Origin: Prorocentrum cordatum
Lineage: Eukaryota > Sar > Dinophyceae > Prorocentrales > Prorocentraceae
Reading direction: 5' to 3'
Length of the DNA stretch: 64,000 nt
NCBI GenBank assembly: GCA_963575745.1
Contig: CAUYUJ010018657.1
Location: forward strand, 70,001 to 134,000
Shown one piece after another: positions 23,561 to 35,997 of the stretch. The notes under the pieces were generated by a model. The model worked only from the letters and a program-made list of their open reading frames with translations. It had not been told where the DNA came from and did not search any database. Each line of letters begins with the position of its first letter. The stretch's first letter is position 1. Position numbers and translations under genes: made by a program.

Positions 23561-24529
23561 GTGGCCCCGTTGAGGAGGCGAGACCGTTCTTGGCCCTGAA
23601 CACCTCGTCGCTATCGATTTCTCTCAAAATGCACTGACGGGGCCCCCCGCCGGCCAGCTTGCCCCATTCCTGCTGCGAAGCGCGCAACTTGGAGACATGG
23701 GGCGCGTCTGGCCACGCGCCCCACGGCCGCGAGCATGTCCATGGTTCTGCCGCAACCTCCTAAGGTTGCTTCCCAAGTGGTCCGCGAGATGCCAACCTCG
23801 CGTCTCGCCTGCAACGCTGGGGAAACGCCGTCAACGCACAGCCCCCTGCGATGGACCACGGCCGCGCCGCCGCCAACGTAACTGTTGCTGACCCTCCTGG
23901 AGGACGTCGTCGAGCGAGGGCGGGCTCGCGTCGCCCTCCACCTCCGCAAGTCTGACCATGGCCCGACGCCGCGCTGCGCTCGTGCGCCAGAGGGCGGCCT
24001 CGCCCGCCAGGCGGCACCGACGGCACGAGTCGGGCGAAACCACCTGCGAGGCGCAGCGCGCGCCCCGATCCCCGGCACCCCAGCCGCGCCCTGAGCTCTT
24101 GATGCGTTACCGCAGGGCCACCTAGTACTGGCGGCCGCCCCGACGATTTCCCTTGCCCTTCGCCCCCTCGTGCTCGCCCTCCGAATCGCCCTTGCCGTAG
24201 CTCTGGTTGCCGTAGTTCTGGTTGCTAAAGTATGGGAGTAGTTATGGCTGTCGGGAGCTAGCCGCGCCTGCAAGCGCTGCCCCTGCGCCTGCATCCCGCC
24301 ACCCACGCCGTCCAACAGCGTCGCGTCACCGGGCGGAATCAGCTCGCACGACGCGGCGGGCTCCCGGCGCCAACCCCTGAAGGCCCGCTCGACGGCCTTA
24401 AGACCCTGGCCCAACAGGTCCGCCGCCTCGCCGCAACGATTCCAGACCACGAGACCCATGGCTTTGCAAATCGCGGCGGCCCCCTGCAAGCTCCGAGGCC
24501 CCATGCCGGGGTTGCGAGCCTGCTGCACC

Positions 24530-25850
24530 TGCGAGGCCGTCGCCCCAGACGCACCGCCCCCCGCGACCGGGCAAGGCCTCCACTCTTGCGGTCAACCGCC
24601 GGGCTCATCGACACGGCCGACACGTTGCGCGCTCCAGCAGGCGGCCGCGACGCAGCTGCCAGCGAAACTCGAAGCGCGGCTCTAGCTCTGACCCTTCTTG
24701 CCCATCGGCGCACTGGCCCCAGAAATGCCCAGTGCGCACGCGAAGACCTCGGGCACTGACGCCGACCCCGGCGCCCTCGCGACCTCGACCTGGACCATCA
24801 TTCTGCTGCTCTCAGGGTTTCTCCTCTCCTGCTGGCGACGATCCCCGACCCTCGCGCCCTCGTCGTCGCCCTCGTCGACGTCGTTGTCATTCTTCGAACG
24901 CGCGCGGCGCCCCCGAGACGGCCCCGGGGGCCCCTGCGGCCGAGCGCCAGCGGCCCCTCCGCGCCCACTCGGCGCCGAAGCTGCGAATAAATACGCGCGC
25001 GGGGGGGCGGGGGGGGCGCGGTCTGTGGCGCGATGGCTAAATCGATCCACGGGCAGAAGAAGGGTCTCAGCGTGGAAGCTCGTCGAAGCGAAGCTCGCGC
25101 ATGTTGCCGAGACCAGGCGCGACCCTCCTCAGCGGGGGCCCTCAAGAGCACCCACGCTGGGTTCATCAGGCACGCCACCCTCCACAGCCTGGACAGGCGC
25201 GCCCAGGAGCCGTCGGACGGCGGCGGCCCTCGGTAGAGCCCTCGGTAGAGCCCGCGCTGAGGTCTAGGGGGTTCTGATATCTACGCAGCCCGTTGCACCG
25301 TGGGTCTCGGCAGATCAGAACGCTACTCGAGAAGCAGCGGGAGCTGCATGAATCTTGGACCGAGCTAGCGAAGCGGCGGCTCGCGTTGGATGCGCGAACA
25401 TTCGCGTGCCCCTGCGACGTGGAAAATGGGAGAGGGCGACGTCAGCGCTGTCCGCGCGGCGCCCTGGGATCCTCTATTTTCGCCCGACGCGTCGCCACTG
25501 CCAAAGAGCAGGCGCGCGCCAGCGAGCGCGAACAGCTGGATTGAAACGCGAAGGCGCGAGTCGGCGCGGGAAGCCGCTGCCGGCGGACTTCCGACGCCCC
25601 TCTTCATGGCGAGAGATGGCGGGCAAGGGCGCGTGCATTACGACTTGGCACGCGGCTAACTGCACGGCTATATGGAGAATCCCCATGGCCCAGGCTCCCC
25701 CCCAGCGCGATGAGGTTTCAACAACTCCCTACCCAGGCTCTGCCTAGAGGGTTCTTACTCTCTTTCTTGAAGGGGCCGGGCAGTTGAAATCGCCCCAGGC
25801 GGTTCCCCCAGCATCCGCCCCGCGGTTCCCCCAGTTGCGCCCCCTGGGCT
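24530..25850. other. No gene recognised
   Basis: GC-rich DNA with overlapping open frames on both strands. The only unusual composition is the G run at about 25005-25016. Confidence 0.4.
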
Positions 25851-25854
25851 CATC

Positions 25855-26470
25855 CAGCTTAGCTTAGCTTAGCTTAGCTTAGCTTAGCTTAGCTTAGCGC
25901 AGCTTAACTTAACTTTAGCGCAGCGTAGCTTAGTTTAGTTTAGCTTAGCTTAGCTTAGCTATCTCATCTTAGCTTAGCTTTAGCTTAGCTTAGCGCAGTG
26001 CAGGATAGCGCAAAGCAGCATTAGTACAACATAGCCGAGCATCGCATAGCCAATCATAGCATAGCAAAGCTCCGCATAGCATAGGATAGCATAGCATAGC
26101 ATAGCATATCACAGCATAGCGCGTAATAGCCTGTCATAGCATTAACATAGCATAATATAGCATAACATTGCGTAGCATAGCACCGCGGCGCAAAGCATGA
26201 CATAGCACAACATATCATAGCATAGCAAAGCATAGCACCGCAAAGCATGGCATAGCGCAGCATAGCATAGCATAGCATATCATAGCATAGCATAACATAG
26301 CATATCATATCACACCATATCATAGCATGACATAGCGCAGCCTATCATATCATAGCAAAGCCTATCATAGTATAGCATAGCGCAGCATAGCAGCATAGCG
26401 TAGCATAGTATAGCGCAGCATAGCATAGCATAGCACAGCATAGCAAGGCAAGAGCAAAAGCAAAAGCGAA
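25855..26470. repeat. Pentanucleotide array, (TTAGC)n changing to (ATAGC)n
   Basis: TTAGC repeats (about 25857-26000) give way to ATAGC repeats (about 26030-26440), a one-base change in the same five-base frame. Variants GCGCAGC and CCGC are interspersed. Confidence 0.95.
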
Positions 26471-26514
26471 GGCAACGCAAAGCAAAAGCAAAACCAATGC
26501 GAAAGTGGGTGTGT

Positions 26515-26670
26515 AGATGTGGATGTAGGTGTAGATGTAGGTGTAGATCTAGGTGTTGATGTAAGTGTAGATGTAGATGTAGATGTAAGTCTCGCTGTTG
26601 ATGTTGATGTAGATGTAGATGCAGGTGCAGCTGTACATGTAGCTGTCGGTGTAGATGTAGATGTTGCTTT
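26515..26670. repeat. (GTAGAT)n hexanucleotide array
   Basis: GTAGATGTAGGT-like hexamers adjoining the pentanucleotide array. Confidence 0.9.
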
Positions 26671-26679
26671 CCTAAATGC

Positions 26680-29300
26680 TCCAACTCCTAGGCAGGGTCA
26701 CACAGGGATAATTTGCGAAGGGCACGACGCGCGCTTCTCGCGGATGGGAATTCCTCTCGCGTCTGAGACTGCGCAGGCATCGGAGAATTAGGATGTGCGC
26801 ACGCCCGACTGCCGCGCACCGAGGAGGCTGCCAGCCTGCGAGCTCAGGACGCGGGTGGAGGAACCCACGGAGCTGCGGAAGAAAGGTAGCTACCAGGAGA
26901 AAGCCGCCATGCCCGCCTTCCGCACCACCTGCCACCCCGCTCGCCCAGGAGGCGGGGCACCCCCCCCGGGCCCCCGTCGCCGGCGGGGGCGGCCACGGCG
27001 AGGGAGGCCCACGCCCCCGATCGACCAGTTTGTTCCAACGCACTCATTGGCGCTACACCTCTTCCCCGGTGAACGGAAGGAAAGGGGATTTCCAGCGCGG
27101 GGCAATGGAGGTTGCTCGGCGGGCCCCAAGGTGCAAGCTTGTTTGGGCATTGTCATTTGGCGCTGTGTCTGTACTATCTGCTGGGGCCTCAATAATTCAG
27201 CATTGGTTGAAGTTTGTCTGCAATGGCGCCTTCGCGGGGGCGCTGGCCCCACTGCGAAATCTCGAGAGCAGCCCGTCGGCGCGACTTAGAGCGCGGACGC
27301 GGGCCTAGGCCCGTCTTGGTCGGCGGCGCGCCCTGGGGGATAAAAGCCATCACGCCCTCCAAGAGGCAGCAGGTCGAGTTGAGCCACGCCATGGAGACCC
27401 CCGGCCCCACGGGGCACCCTGCGAGGCCGCGGCGGGGCGAGGAGGCCCTGCCATCGTGGAAGCTCAAAGAATTCCCATTCATTGCAGTTTCGTCGTCCGC
27501 CGAAAAGGTGGCCCCCCCCCAGCGCGGCTTCGGTCGCTCGCATCAAAATCCGACGACGCATGCGACCGCGCGCACCCCCACTCCGGGGCGGGCGATTAGG
27601 GGGGCACCTAACGGTGCAAAGAGCTGACGCGCCTGGAGACTTTCGCTCCGCCGCCCTCAAGACCTGCCCGCCCGCCCAGCGCAGCGTCCTCGCCAAATGC
27701 TCGTGGCGGGATTGCAACCTTTGGACCCCTAGTGGGGAGCGCCTCCTCGAGGCCCCCAAGCAGGCCCGAGGTCGCCATGTTTCGCGCGGCCCGCATTCCA
27801 GCTGCCAGACCGCGCGCACCTCTCGCGGCGCGCTTGGAGGCGCCAAACTGCCCGCAACTGTTCGTGCGCGCGCGAATCTAACGCGCCCGGGCCACGCACC
27901 GTTAACTTCTGCGAGAGCCGCAGAACGGTAGCAGGCCGCCTGGCGGAGCCCTGGCGGGCCCTTCTTGGACCGGCCACGGGCGCTCTCGGGGCCGTCTCGG
28001 GGCCATCTCGCGGCGCTCTCGGGGCCCGATGGGAGCCCTCAACGGGGCCATGCAAAGCCGCGGGGCCATCTTGCAGGGCGTCGATCAAAGGAGGCGGGGC
28101 CCTAGGGGCGCTCCTGGGCGCGCTCGGGGCCCTCTGGGGGGGGGCCTCCTGGGCCCCTCTCGCGGCTCTGTCGGGCCATTTCGCGACGCGGTCGAGGTCG
28201 CGGAAGAGCATCGGACGCGAAAATGCGAGAAGGCAGAAACCATGAAAGGGCGAAAAGGCAATGACATGAAGCACGCTTGCTGGGGGGGGGCATCAGGAGG
28301 GGCCGCCAGCGCGGACCGAGGGCAATGCAGACCAGCGCGACCGAGAGCCTCAGTGGGCAACTTGGCTCAATCGCTGGGTCGAGCACAGGGCGCCCGCCCT
28401 GCGGCTGCGCCGCCGCCTACGGCAGGGCCGCCGATATCGGCGGCGCAAAATCTGAAGTTTGCCGAGGCGGATCGCCCGAAGACGGGCGTCGTCGTCGATG
28501 TCTGGCGTCGCTAGGACGGCGGCCGGGAGCAAGGCGCAGCCATCTGGCGCATCTCGGGCGCAGCGCAGGTGCGCGACAAATTCCACGCGCGGGGCGTGGC
28601 CTGGAACGACGACCATTACGCCGATTGGGCGGCTCGGCAGGAGGCGGCGGGCCAGCGCCACCTCTGCCGCGGTCGCAAATGGCGATGCCGCGCGACCGAT
28701 ATCACCGCCCACGCCGAGTCGCCCCGAGAGCTCTCGACCGCAGACTTGCAAACGGGCGGCGCGAAGTGGGCCCACGGCCCCGCCGCGAAGGCAATCGAGA
28801 AGCTCCCGGAGCACCCCCCGCCATTGCCGCCGCGGCCTCCGCCGCCGCATCCTCCGCCACCACCGCTTCCAGCGCCGGGCTCGCGACCGGGGGGGCCCCG
28901 CGGCGAGACGCCGGCGAAGGTCGCCCGGGCCATGCGAAACCAAGGGCGGCGATCTCGAGGCGGACCTGCGGAATCCGGGGGACAGGGCGGCCGAATGGCA
29001 GCCCGGGCGGGATCGCAGCGCGCGGAAACGCGCGCGCACGTCGATCCCCAGGGGCCGCCAGGAAGGAAAAGAGGAACGGGGGGGCAAGGGCGACGGGCGG
29101 CCCCGCGGCGCGGACGCCGGGAGGAGCGGGGCAGCGGGCCGCGGCGCTGCCCGGAACCCCCAGCGAGAACAAGCCCCATTCCCCGGGGAAGACTGGCAAA
29201 AAACAACCTGGACGTCATCCGCGAGACTGGGGACCCCGATCGCGCTTGGTCCTCCAACAAGACGCGCCCGTTCAAAAAGCTCGGCTAGCTTCGCTGATCT
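26680..29300. other. GC-rich, no gene recognised
   Basis: Long open frames on both strands, none with convincing domains. 27950-28180 holds GGGGCC/CTCTCGGGGCC repeats distantly like the CCAAGA family. The minus frame 29327-28350 contains SLADDVQVVF (about 29219), which could belong to a reverse transcriptase but stands alone. Confidence 0.35.
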
Positions 29301-29419
29301 GGAACCACACCCGCGATTTAACCACAACGAAATCTATGAACATGCCACGCGCGGCTCCTCAGTAACAATACCATTGAAAATATCACTGACCGTCTGCAGC
29401 AGACGACCGCTGCCCCAGT

Positions 29420-29975
29420 GAACCGCGGAACATTGGCATCGCCAGCGTAACTAGCGCTGGCCGCCAAGGTACCTCGGCACGGCTCGCACTCCATAATAAA
29501 CCTCGCGCCCCCTTGTTCAACCTGCGAGATCGGACCAGGATGGCCCATCATTGAGCTCAACCCGCATTTCCCCAAGCACCGCGGCAAAAAGAACAGGGGT
29601 GAAAACATCAGCAAACACACTGCTGGGGTGCGAGCTTTTCACGGCGAGGGCCGTTTGCGAAGCCTTCCCGACCGCGAACCAAGTGCTCAACTGGGACTCA
29701 GCATGCACGCGCTCGAGATGGAGAAGAATCCCCCCTCGGAAGATGGCTTGCTGCGACGCAGCGGCTTCAAGCGCGGATCTCATCCACTCTGGGACGCCCA
29801 CCGATCCGACGACCGACGACTTCTCTGCGGCGGGCGCCCGACGAACGACTTCCTTGAAAAACAACTGGCATCCACCATAGGAAGGATGGCGGTTCGCTCC
29901 TCGACTTTCGCCTGCAATAGAAAACGCAGAGACAGCTCGAGTGGCGAACCACGCACTGAAACCTTTCCCTCTCAA
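29420..29975 (-). pseudogene. LINE-type reverse transcriptase remnant
   Basis: The 152-codon frame (29975-29517) includes VSAFSIAGESR near its start, where the motif A Asp is missing, then LSTWFAVGKASQTALAVKSS and FADVFTPVLFAAVLGEMRVE. These resemble the TWF...T...RPGD...ADv segment (motif B region) of dinoflagellate LINE enzymes. In another frame SYAGDANVPRF (about 29449) sits where the catalytic ADD box would be, reading AGD. Reverse transcriptase copies RNA into DNA; here both catalytic boxes are damaged. Confidence 0.4.
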
Positions 29976-31613
29976 CCTGGGCGGTCAACACACAGGGCGT
30001 CGACGGAACACTGAACCTGGAAAAACTGCAGGAAATCTCGGGGATAAGACCGGCCTGGACGATTTATATGCATCCATCCGCCCACCCAAGCTTGCATGCA
30101 CCACGTGAGAAGGCAGCCAGCAAGTGCGCCATTCCGACCGGGGGGAACACCAGCATGAAAGGGGCGGGCGCGCGCGTGAACGGCGCCCCATAGAGACCGC
30201 ATGGACGTCAGGGCTGAGCCCATCTAAACGGGCGACCTCACTTGTCGGCCCCTGGGAAATGGCACCCCCAACGGCAGCGGGCGCCGGCGCAAACTCAATG
30301 GCAGCCTGAAAGTCGAGGCCCATCACATCAGACGCATCAAGATAGTCAAGCCTGACATGCTTATCCCCTAATGTCTCGGCGGCTCCAAACCTAGGAACAT
30401 GGCGCAACAGCTCACTATCCCACCCCTTCTGAGTATGACGGACCTTCCTGGCACCATTGCGGCAAGTGGGCAGCAGAGCGATACCCGTGCACCTACTAGA
30501 CTTGAGGCCCCCCGAGACGACCAAAGCCTTCCCGAGAACAGCCCGCTCGCCAGCGCTTTTCCCGCCCCCCTTTGCTCGGCGACCTCCGCCGCTTGCCACG
30601 CTATCCTAGCCGCGCGGTCAGCTGCAATCTCCTCCTGCAGCGGGCACTTCATTCGCCCCGGGGAACAACTGATGGCCCGCGCCGAGCTTCCCCAGGGACC
30701 GTCGGCACGGCATCCCGATGCCTGCGCGACAACGAAAAAGTCACACTGCGCCAGGAACTGCGAGGCTGGCCCCACGCGCAACCGCCCACTGGCATCTCGG
30801 CACAGATATGCCTGAAAGACTACGCGAAGACGCGCAAAAACGCGCACTCACCTTCCGCGGACCCTCAGGACCTCGATACCCCAACGCACCACCCTAAACA
30901 GGAACACAATACCCCTCTTGATAAAGGGCCTGCGCGGGGCGGCGGAATCGGAAAAGGAAGGCGACGGCAGCAGTCTCGTCGAAAGTTCGCTGACCCCACC
31001 ACTGTGCTCGTCGACTCCGACCGCTCAGGGGACCGGGGGGGGGGGCGCTCTCGAGGGCCTGCACGAAGTTCGCCTGGGCCTTCGGGTCTCTTAGTGTGGC
31101 TCTATCTGCTTCAGCGCGATGGGGGATCTTGACTTTCCTAGCGACCACGTACTCAAACTAGTCCACCACCAGGTGATGGCCCTCCCCCTTGCGCGCGCTG
31201 CCAAAATCAAACTCAACGCTAACGCCTTGGGCCTCGTCGGGTCGCTGCAGGCCGGCCGCGACGTAGTCAAGCCGGCGTTTCTCAGACTCGCGAGCGCGCC
31301 AGGTGCGCCATCCAGCGCGGGCGAGCACAGAGCAGACAGCAAAATGCCTCGCTTTCTCGAGAAACCGCACAACGGGCACGCCGTCAGAATCTCCCTTCTG
31401 CTGACCAACAAACTCGCTGGGTTTTCCTCTGCCAACACGGGCGTCGGCGTCAAGCAGCGCGATGGTAGAATTCCACTTCACGAAGATCGCCTCAGCCCCG
31501 CCCGAAAGGGCGCACCACTACAAAAAAAGCGGCGGCGGCCATGGAGGGACTGCGCGACAGCAACGCACCCTTGAAAGACCGAGGCGCGCACCGAGACGAC
31601 CAATCTTTGGGAG

Positions 31614-32570
31614 TCAGAGCGCGGGCGCCCTCACGCCCCCGGCCTCAATGCATCTCTCAACGCCTCTAATGGCGCAATAGAACAGGGCGAGACTGATGCA
31701 GAACTCGCAACATCTCACAATCGAGGAGGCGCCCTTCCGAACCTGGAGACAACACCGAAAAATCCGATGCGACCCTTTTCCTCTCGGGAGCGCGCGCCCC
31801 CCATACCCGAAGAGGGCCCCGCAGAGGGCTGCTCTTTCGAAGGCGGCTTGGACTTCCCCAAGCGCCCTCGGGCAACACCCCCCACAACAAAGGAGGTCGC
31901 TAAGCGATGGGACATTGAAGCTAACAGTCTCAAGCGAAACAAACGCGATGAGGGGGCTCGTCCGCGAAGAATGTCGGTCGCTCTCCTGAGCACGGACTTC
32001 TTGCGGGGGCCTCACGAAGACCAGGGCGCCACAATCGTGCACCGGATGAGACCCCCTATGGGGGCGCTTCGCATCGAGAGCCCACTCCCACTCGCAATCC
32101 GGCGAATACCCCGTGGCCCCGACGAAACCAGAAACCAAGGGGGGCGGGTCGGGGGATTGGCGAGAAGCCTCTTCGATGGCATCGGCCATTTCGATCCAGG
32201 GATGTCCAGAATGGCCTCGAACATGCCGACCCTGGACTTCCACGCGACTGCCAAGCTCACAACGGCACAGGTTAAACACCAAGGCAAAAACATAATGGCT
32301 GACGACTCGGAACCCCCCCCTCATCAGCTCGAGCTCAGCGAGGCCCTCAACTCCAACGCAAACTTCTAGCTTGCGCGGGACAACAGCGGCGACCAACATG
32401 GCCGACAACATGCCCCATCTCGACCTGCGCACTGGAAGCTTTTCCTCGGGTCGGCTGGCCGGGCGCAGACCCGCTGAAAGCGCGGCCCAGGCACCCGGGA
32501 AAACGAGCCCTGAGGCTTCGCCAGCAACCACGAGGCCCCACGCAAGGCCCTCGCCCCCATCCGCGTCCAA
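31614..32570 (-). pseudogene. RNase H (and possible endonuclease) remnant
   Basis: The 318-codon frame contains RHVRGHSGHPWIEMADAIEE (about 32225-32166), a good match to the C-terminal RNase H segment in which His and Asp are catalytic. DCEWEWALDAKRP follows. Near 31916, VSFNVPSLSD could mark the start of an APE-type endonuclease, but I see no convincing catalytic residues after it. RNase H removes RNA from the RNA-DNA hybrid during reverse transcription. The upstream half of the RNase H fold was not identified. Confidence 0.4.
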
Positions 32571-35267
32571 CGGGGCATCGGGAAAGATGAGCGCCTCGCT
32601 GATTGCCCCCGCGATTCGAGCCGGTGGCAGCTGGAGGGCGACGATTGCACTCCCATGCAGCTCGATGTTTGCAAATTCTCGCGGAGCGAGAACTCACCAC
32701 CCCGCGCTGGACGCGCCTACGGCGCATGCTTAGGGGGCCTGATCGGGCGCCTGTGGACCTTGAGCGGGAGGCCCTCAGCACCAGGGTCGACACCGTCGGC
32801 CTCCTGCCCGCGCGGGGCCCTCAGACCCCGCCCTGCGAAAAAGACGGAGCAACGCGCAAATGCGGGAAACTAGCGGCCCCCGGCTGCGCGCTGGCATGAG
32901 GCGCCAGCCTCCGCCCCGACCGCAGCAGCAACAGTGAGAGCCCGCCTGGCTCCAGGAACCCGGTGGACGAGGGGGCGGCGGCCAAGTTTGGGGCCGCTCG
33001 CCAAACAGGAAAAGGTCGCAGAATCCAGCGTCGCGCGGCAACCTTGCCCAACCACGCCGCGACCATTTCCGCCCCGAAGCATCTGGCACAGAGCCGCGCT
33101 GCGCTGCCAAGACACTGGAAGACTATCAGGGGGGAGATGTAGAATCTGCCCCTGGCGACCTCTACAAGGGGGCTGACCGCGCGAAAAATAGCGCGCGGCA
33201 TCGAGCGAACTGGCGACATGAACATGTTTTCCCGCAGCGCCGCTGCTCACCGCACGCGGCTTCGCGAGCAACGACGCGCAGGCGAGAACGCTGGCCACTG
33301 GGAACTAGAGAAGCCACCGACGCGCAAGCTCAGCACTGGCCCCGGCAAAGCTGGTCACAAAAGATCACCCCCACTTGCGGGGCCGCAAAAAGATCGCAAG
33401 CGGGCAAACACGGCTGCCCCCCCCCCCCGCGCCGGCGAAAACATCATCTGGGGCTCGGCGCGCTCTGCCCACCCTTCGTCGCCAGAAGCACGCCGCGAAA
33501 GCGCGCTGCGATATTGCGCTGCGATTGCCTTGGTAGACTGACCCAACCACGCGCTCGCGCCAGCGGCCCGGCGGCAGCGGGGACACCCACCTCGGCCTGG
33601 GGCGGCCAGCGCCCGCCGACATTGACGACGAAAAAAACTGCGCACTGGACGACTCATCGGCGACCCTGCTGAGACCGACACGGGGGCGCGACGGGAATAA
33701 CACCCACCCATAGCGCCACCGAAGCCACCCAGACGGAAACACAACCCACCCACTGCACGCTGGAAATCCACTTGACGCAGGAACGGCCGACATGGCCTTC
33801 AGCACTGCCGCGTAGATGGCCGCCACGCGCGGCGCAACAACTTCGCCCGCCATCGAAGGCTGCGCTTTCGACATTGGCCAAGGCACATGGCCAGTCTGAG
33901 ACGACACCTCGATCGACGAGACGGAGACTGCTGAGCGATCAATCCCGCAGGCGCCGCGGGCACTAGCGGCTGCCGGAGCGATCAGGCACAGCGGTTCGAT
34001 CGGCGAGACCTCCTCCGCTTCCTCCTCCCGCATCGCTTCCCAATCTTCTGGCTTCGAGTCTACCGCGTTCAGCTGCGGGCCCTTGCCCTTGGCGCCCCAG
34101 TCTCAGGTCCTCCGATCAGCTTCCGGCCCGTGTCCTTTGTCCAGCCTTGACTTGACCCCCCAGCGCCAGGCGCCCTCGGGCCCTCCATCTGATTGGAAAA
34201 TCTCCTTTGACTGGGCGTGCTCGCCAGATCGACGCCGCTGACTGCCACGGAACTCGAGCTGGCCGGCGCTGCCAGCGCGGCGGGAGACGGCTGGCCTGGC
34301 GGCGTGGAACTGGCAGGCGTCGGGATAGGCTCGGCCGCCGAAGCCGCCGCCGCGCTGGGCGCCGGGCGACCCGCCCGTGGCACTAGCATACTGAACGGCT
34401 CCAGGATAGAATCAGTCCCCACCTTATTTTGCGACTGGTCCTCGGCTATCTGCCCCTGGTCTGGCACGGAACGTCGCGCGCCCTCGCGGGGCAGTCTGAC
34501 GGCGCGACAGGGGCGAGAAGGGCATAAGCGGATGTGTCTCTGGGCTCGGTCGAATCTGGCGGAGATGGGCACCGGTCTCTCCCTGGCGGGCCCACCTACC
34601 TGGGACCGTACATGGCTGCACGCAAGTGGCCCCCGTGCTCCGCAGCGACCGAATCCGCCGGCGCGGCATCCGCGAACAGACTGGCCATGGAAGGCGGGGA
34701 TGGGAACCCAGGGCGCCACTGACCAGGACGAAATCCCAGACTGCAGCCCCAACTTGTGCCAGGCATAACCCGCGGGGACACCAGGGAGACGGGGGGCCCA
34801 CCTAGCCCTGGGCACGTCGACGGCGGCGCACAATCCAATCTGGGGCACGTCGACGTCGGCGTGGGAGACGGGATAGGCACGGCGCCCCGGGCGACATGAA
34901 CCTACTGCATGAAAGTCGCCACCCGGGCCACAATAGTGTTGCCCATGGTGTCTTACCGTTCGAACATACAAGCCTGCTGCCCAAGGCTTGATGCCATCGA
35001 TGTCGCGCTGTGCGTCGTGACGGCTTCCTCCGCAGATGCAGCCCCTTGCGATGCAAGGGGGGTCGGACTACCATGGGCCGCAGCTGCGAGCGTCGCATGA
35101 AGGGCCTGTTGGAACACTGGGGCGCTCGGCGGGGGTCTTGTACGTGGCCTGCAAACACGATCCCTACCTCTCTCGTAGGATCCACATCGCGCGTTCAGAT
35201 GTGGGAATCATCCTCATGTGCCTTGGTGGGCTGCGCGAAGGTCAACTCTACCGTCAGGATTGACTGT

Positions 35268-35861
35268 TCAACTTTGATGCGTTTCTCCTTTTGGCCGGTT
35301 TCCCCGCGTCGAGGGATCCCTCAATGCCGCCTGTTCCTGTTCCAGCTGGATGCGGACTGCCCACATTCTTGCACCCGCGAAACCTGCCTGCAAATACCTG
35401 AGAATACGGAATTCCCTGAAGTCCGACCTGGAAGGGTCTCGCCCAGCAGCTTGCGCCGCCTTGACCAGTATGGCGAGGTTGAAGATATTATCCCTGATAT
35501 CCCTACGATGGTTGGCGAGCGCATCGTTATGTTCCACCTGAAAGTGCCTGATGCAGATATGTTTGTGTTCCTCGCTTCTGGCGAGATCTAGGGTGGCGGT
35601 CTCGATCTTCGCCACCAACTGGGTAACTGGATCTCTCTCGCTTTGCTTCTCCCCTCTCCTGCTTTTCGACCGGTGTCGTGCACGATTTTTCCACGGCGCA
35701 GACGAGCCCGAACGTGAGCACCACTCGTATCCACAACCGCATGTACCCTGAGAGAAAAAAGGAATGCTGCTGCAAGCCAGGCATTGCCATGTCATAATTG
35801 GACCCCTCGGGGTCGCGCGGTGGCTTCGCAACGCAATGCCTGCCTTGCACACTCGCAACAT
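35268..35861 (-). CDS. Putative LINE ORF1-like protein with zinc-ribbon motif
   Basis: A 197-codon frame. Residues about 24-47 read TWQCLACSSIPFFSQGTCGC, a Trp-x-Cys-x2-Cys ... Cys-x-Cys pattern reminiscent of RanBP2-type or short zinc ribbons. The remainder is charged and probably helical (about residues 75-175), a plausible coiled coil. Such small zinc-finger proteins often precede the polyprotein of dinoflagellate LINEs. No specific family could be named, and the start codon is uncertain. Confidence 0.35.
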   Translation of the reverse strand: MLRVCKAGIALRSHRATPRGPIMTWQCLACSSIPFFSQGTCGCGYEWCSRSGSSAPWKNRARHRSKSRRGEKQSERDPVTQLVAKIETATLDLARSEEHKHICIRHFQVEHNDALANHRRDIRDNIFNLAILVKAAQAAGRDPSRSDFREFRILRYLQAGFAGARMWAVRIQLEQEQAALRDPSTRGNRPKGETHQS

Positions 35862-35997
35862 TGCCCTGTGGTGCGCCCCAGCGGCGCGAGCGCGCCTGTG
35901 CCACGAGTGTTAAAAGGTACGTCGTACGCGTCCACAGCGGTGGCGTCGGGTAGGTTCCCAGATACAAAAGCTGCAGGTGCCCCCTCAGCCGAAACGC

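Larger units (their letters stand above)
19600..24530 (-). mobile_element. Decayed DIRS-like (tyrosine recombinase) retroelement
   Basis: On the minus strand, fragments occur in the order reverse transcriptase (about 23560-22960), methyltransferase-like (about 21260-20950), tyrosine recombinase (about 20290-19690). This is the domain order of DIRS-type elements, which replace integrase with a tyrosine recombinase and often carry a methylase. Each domain is split by frameshifts. A CCAAGA array (22010-22560) interrupts it. The upstream ORF (24528-23611) may be a gag remnant but shows no known motif. Ends and split repeats were not found. Assignment rests on weak motifs recognised by eye. Confidence 0.45.
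29300..35865 (-). mobile_element. Decayed LINE-like retroelement
   Basis: Minus-strand fragments appear in the order zinc-finger/coiled-coil ORF (35861-35268), RNase H motif (about 32230), possible endonuclease (about 31945-31680), reverse transcriptase (about 29975-29420). Intervening sequence is open but unrecognised. All domains are interrupted. Boundaries are guesses: the left end lies near the last reverse transcriptase trace and the right end just before a (TCC)n tract. Confidence 0.4.

Noticed and set aside
26030-26470. Telomere-like repeats
   Set aside because: ATAGC/TTAGC pentamers do not match the TTTAGGG-type telomere expected for the group, and the tract is internal.
29200-29230. 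SLADDVQVVF as the LINE catalytic box
   Set aside because: It is about 75 codons further downstream than expected from the TWF/ADV segment. SYAGDANVP at 29449 is better placed.
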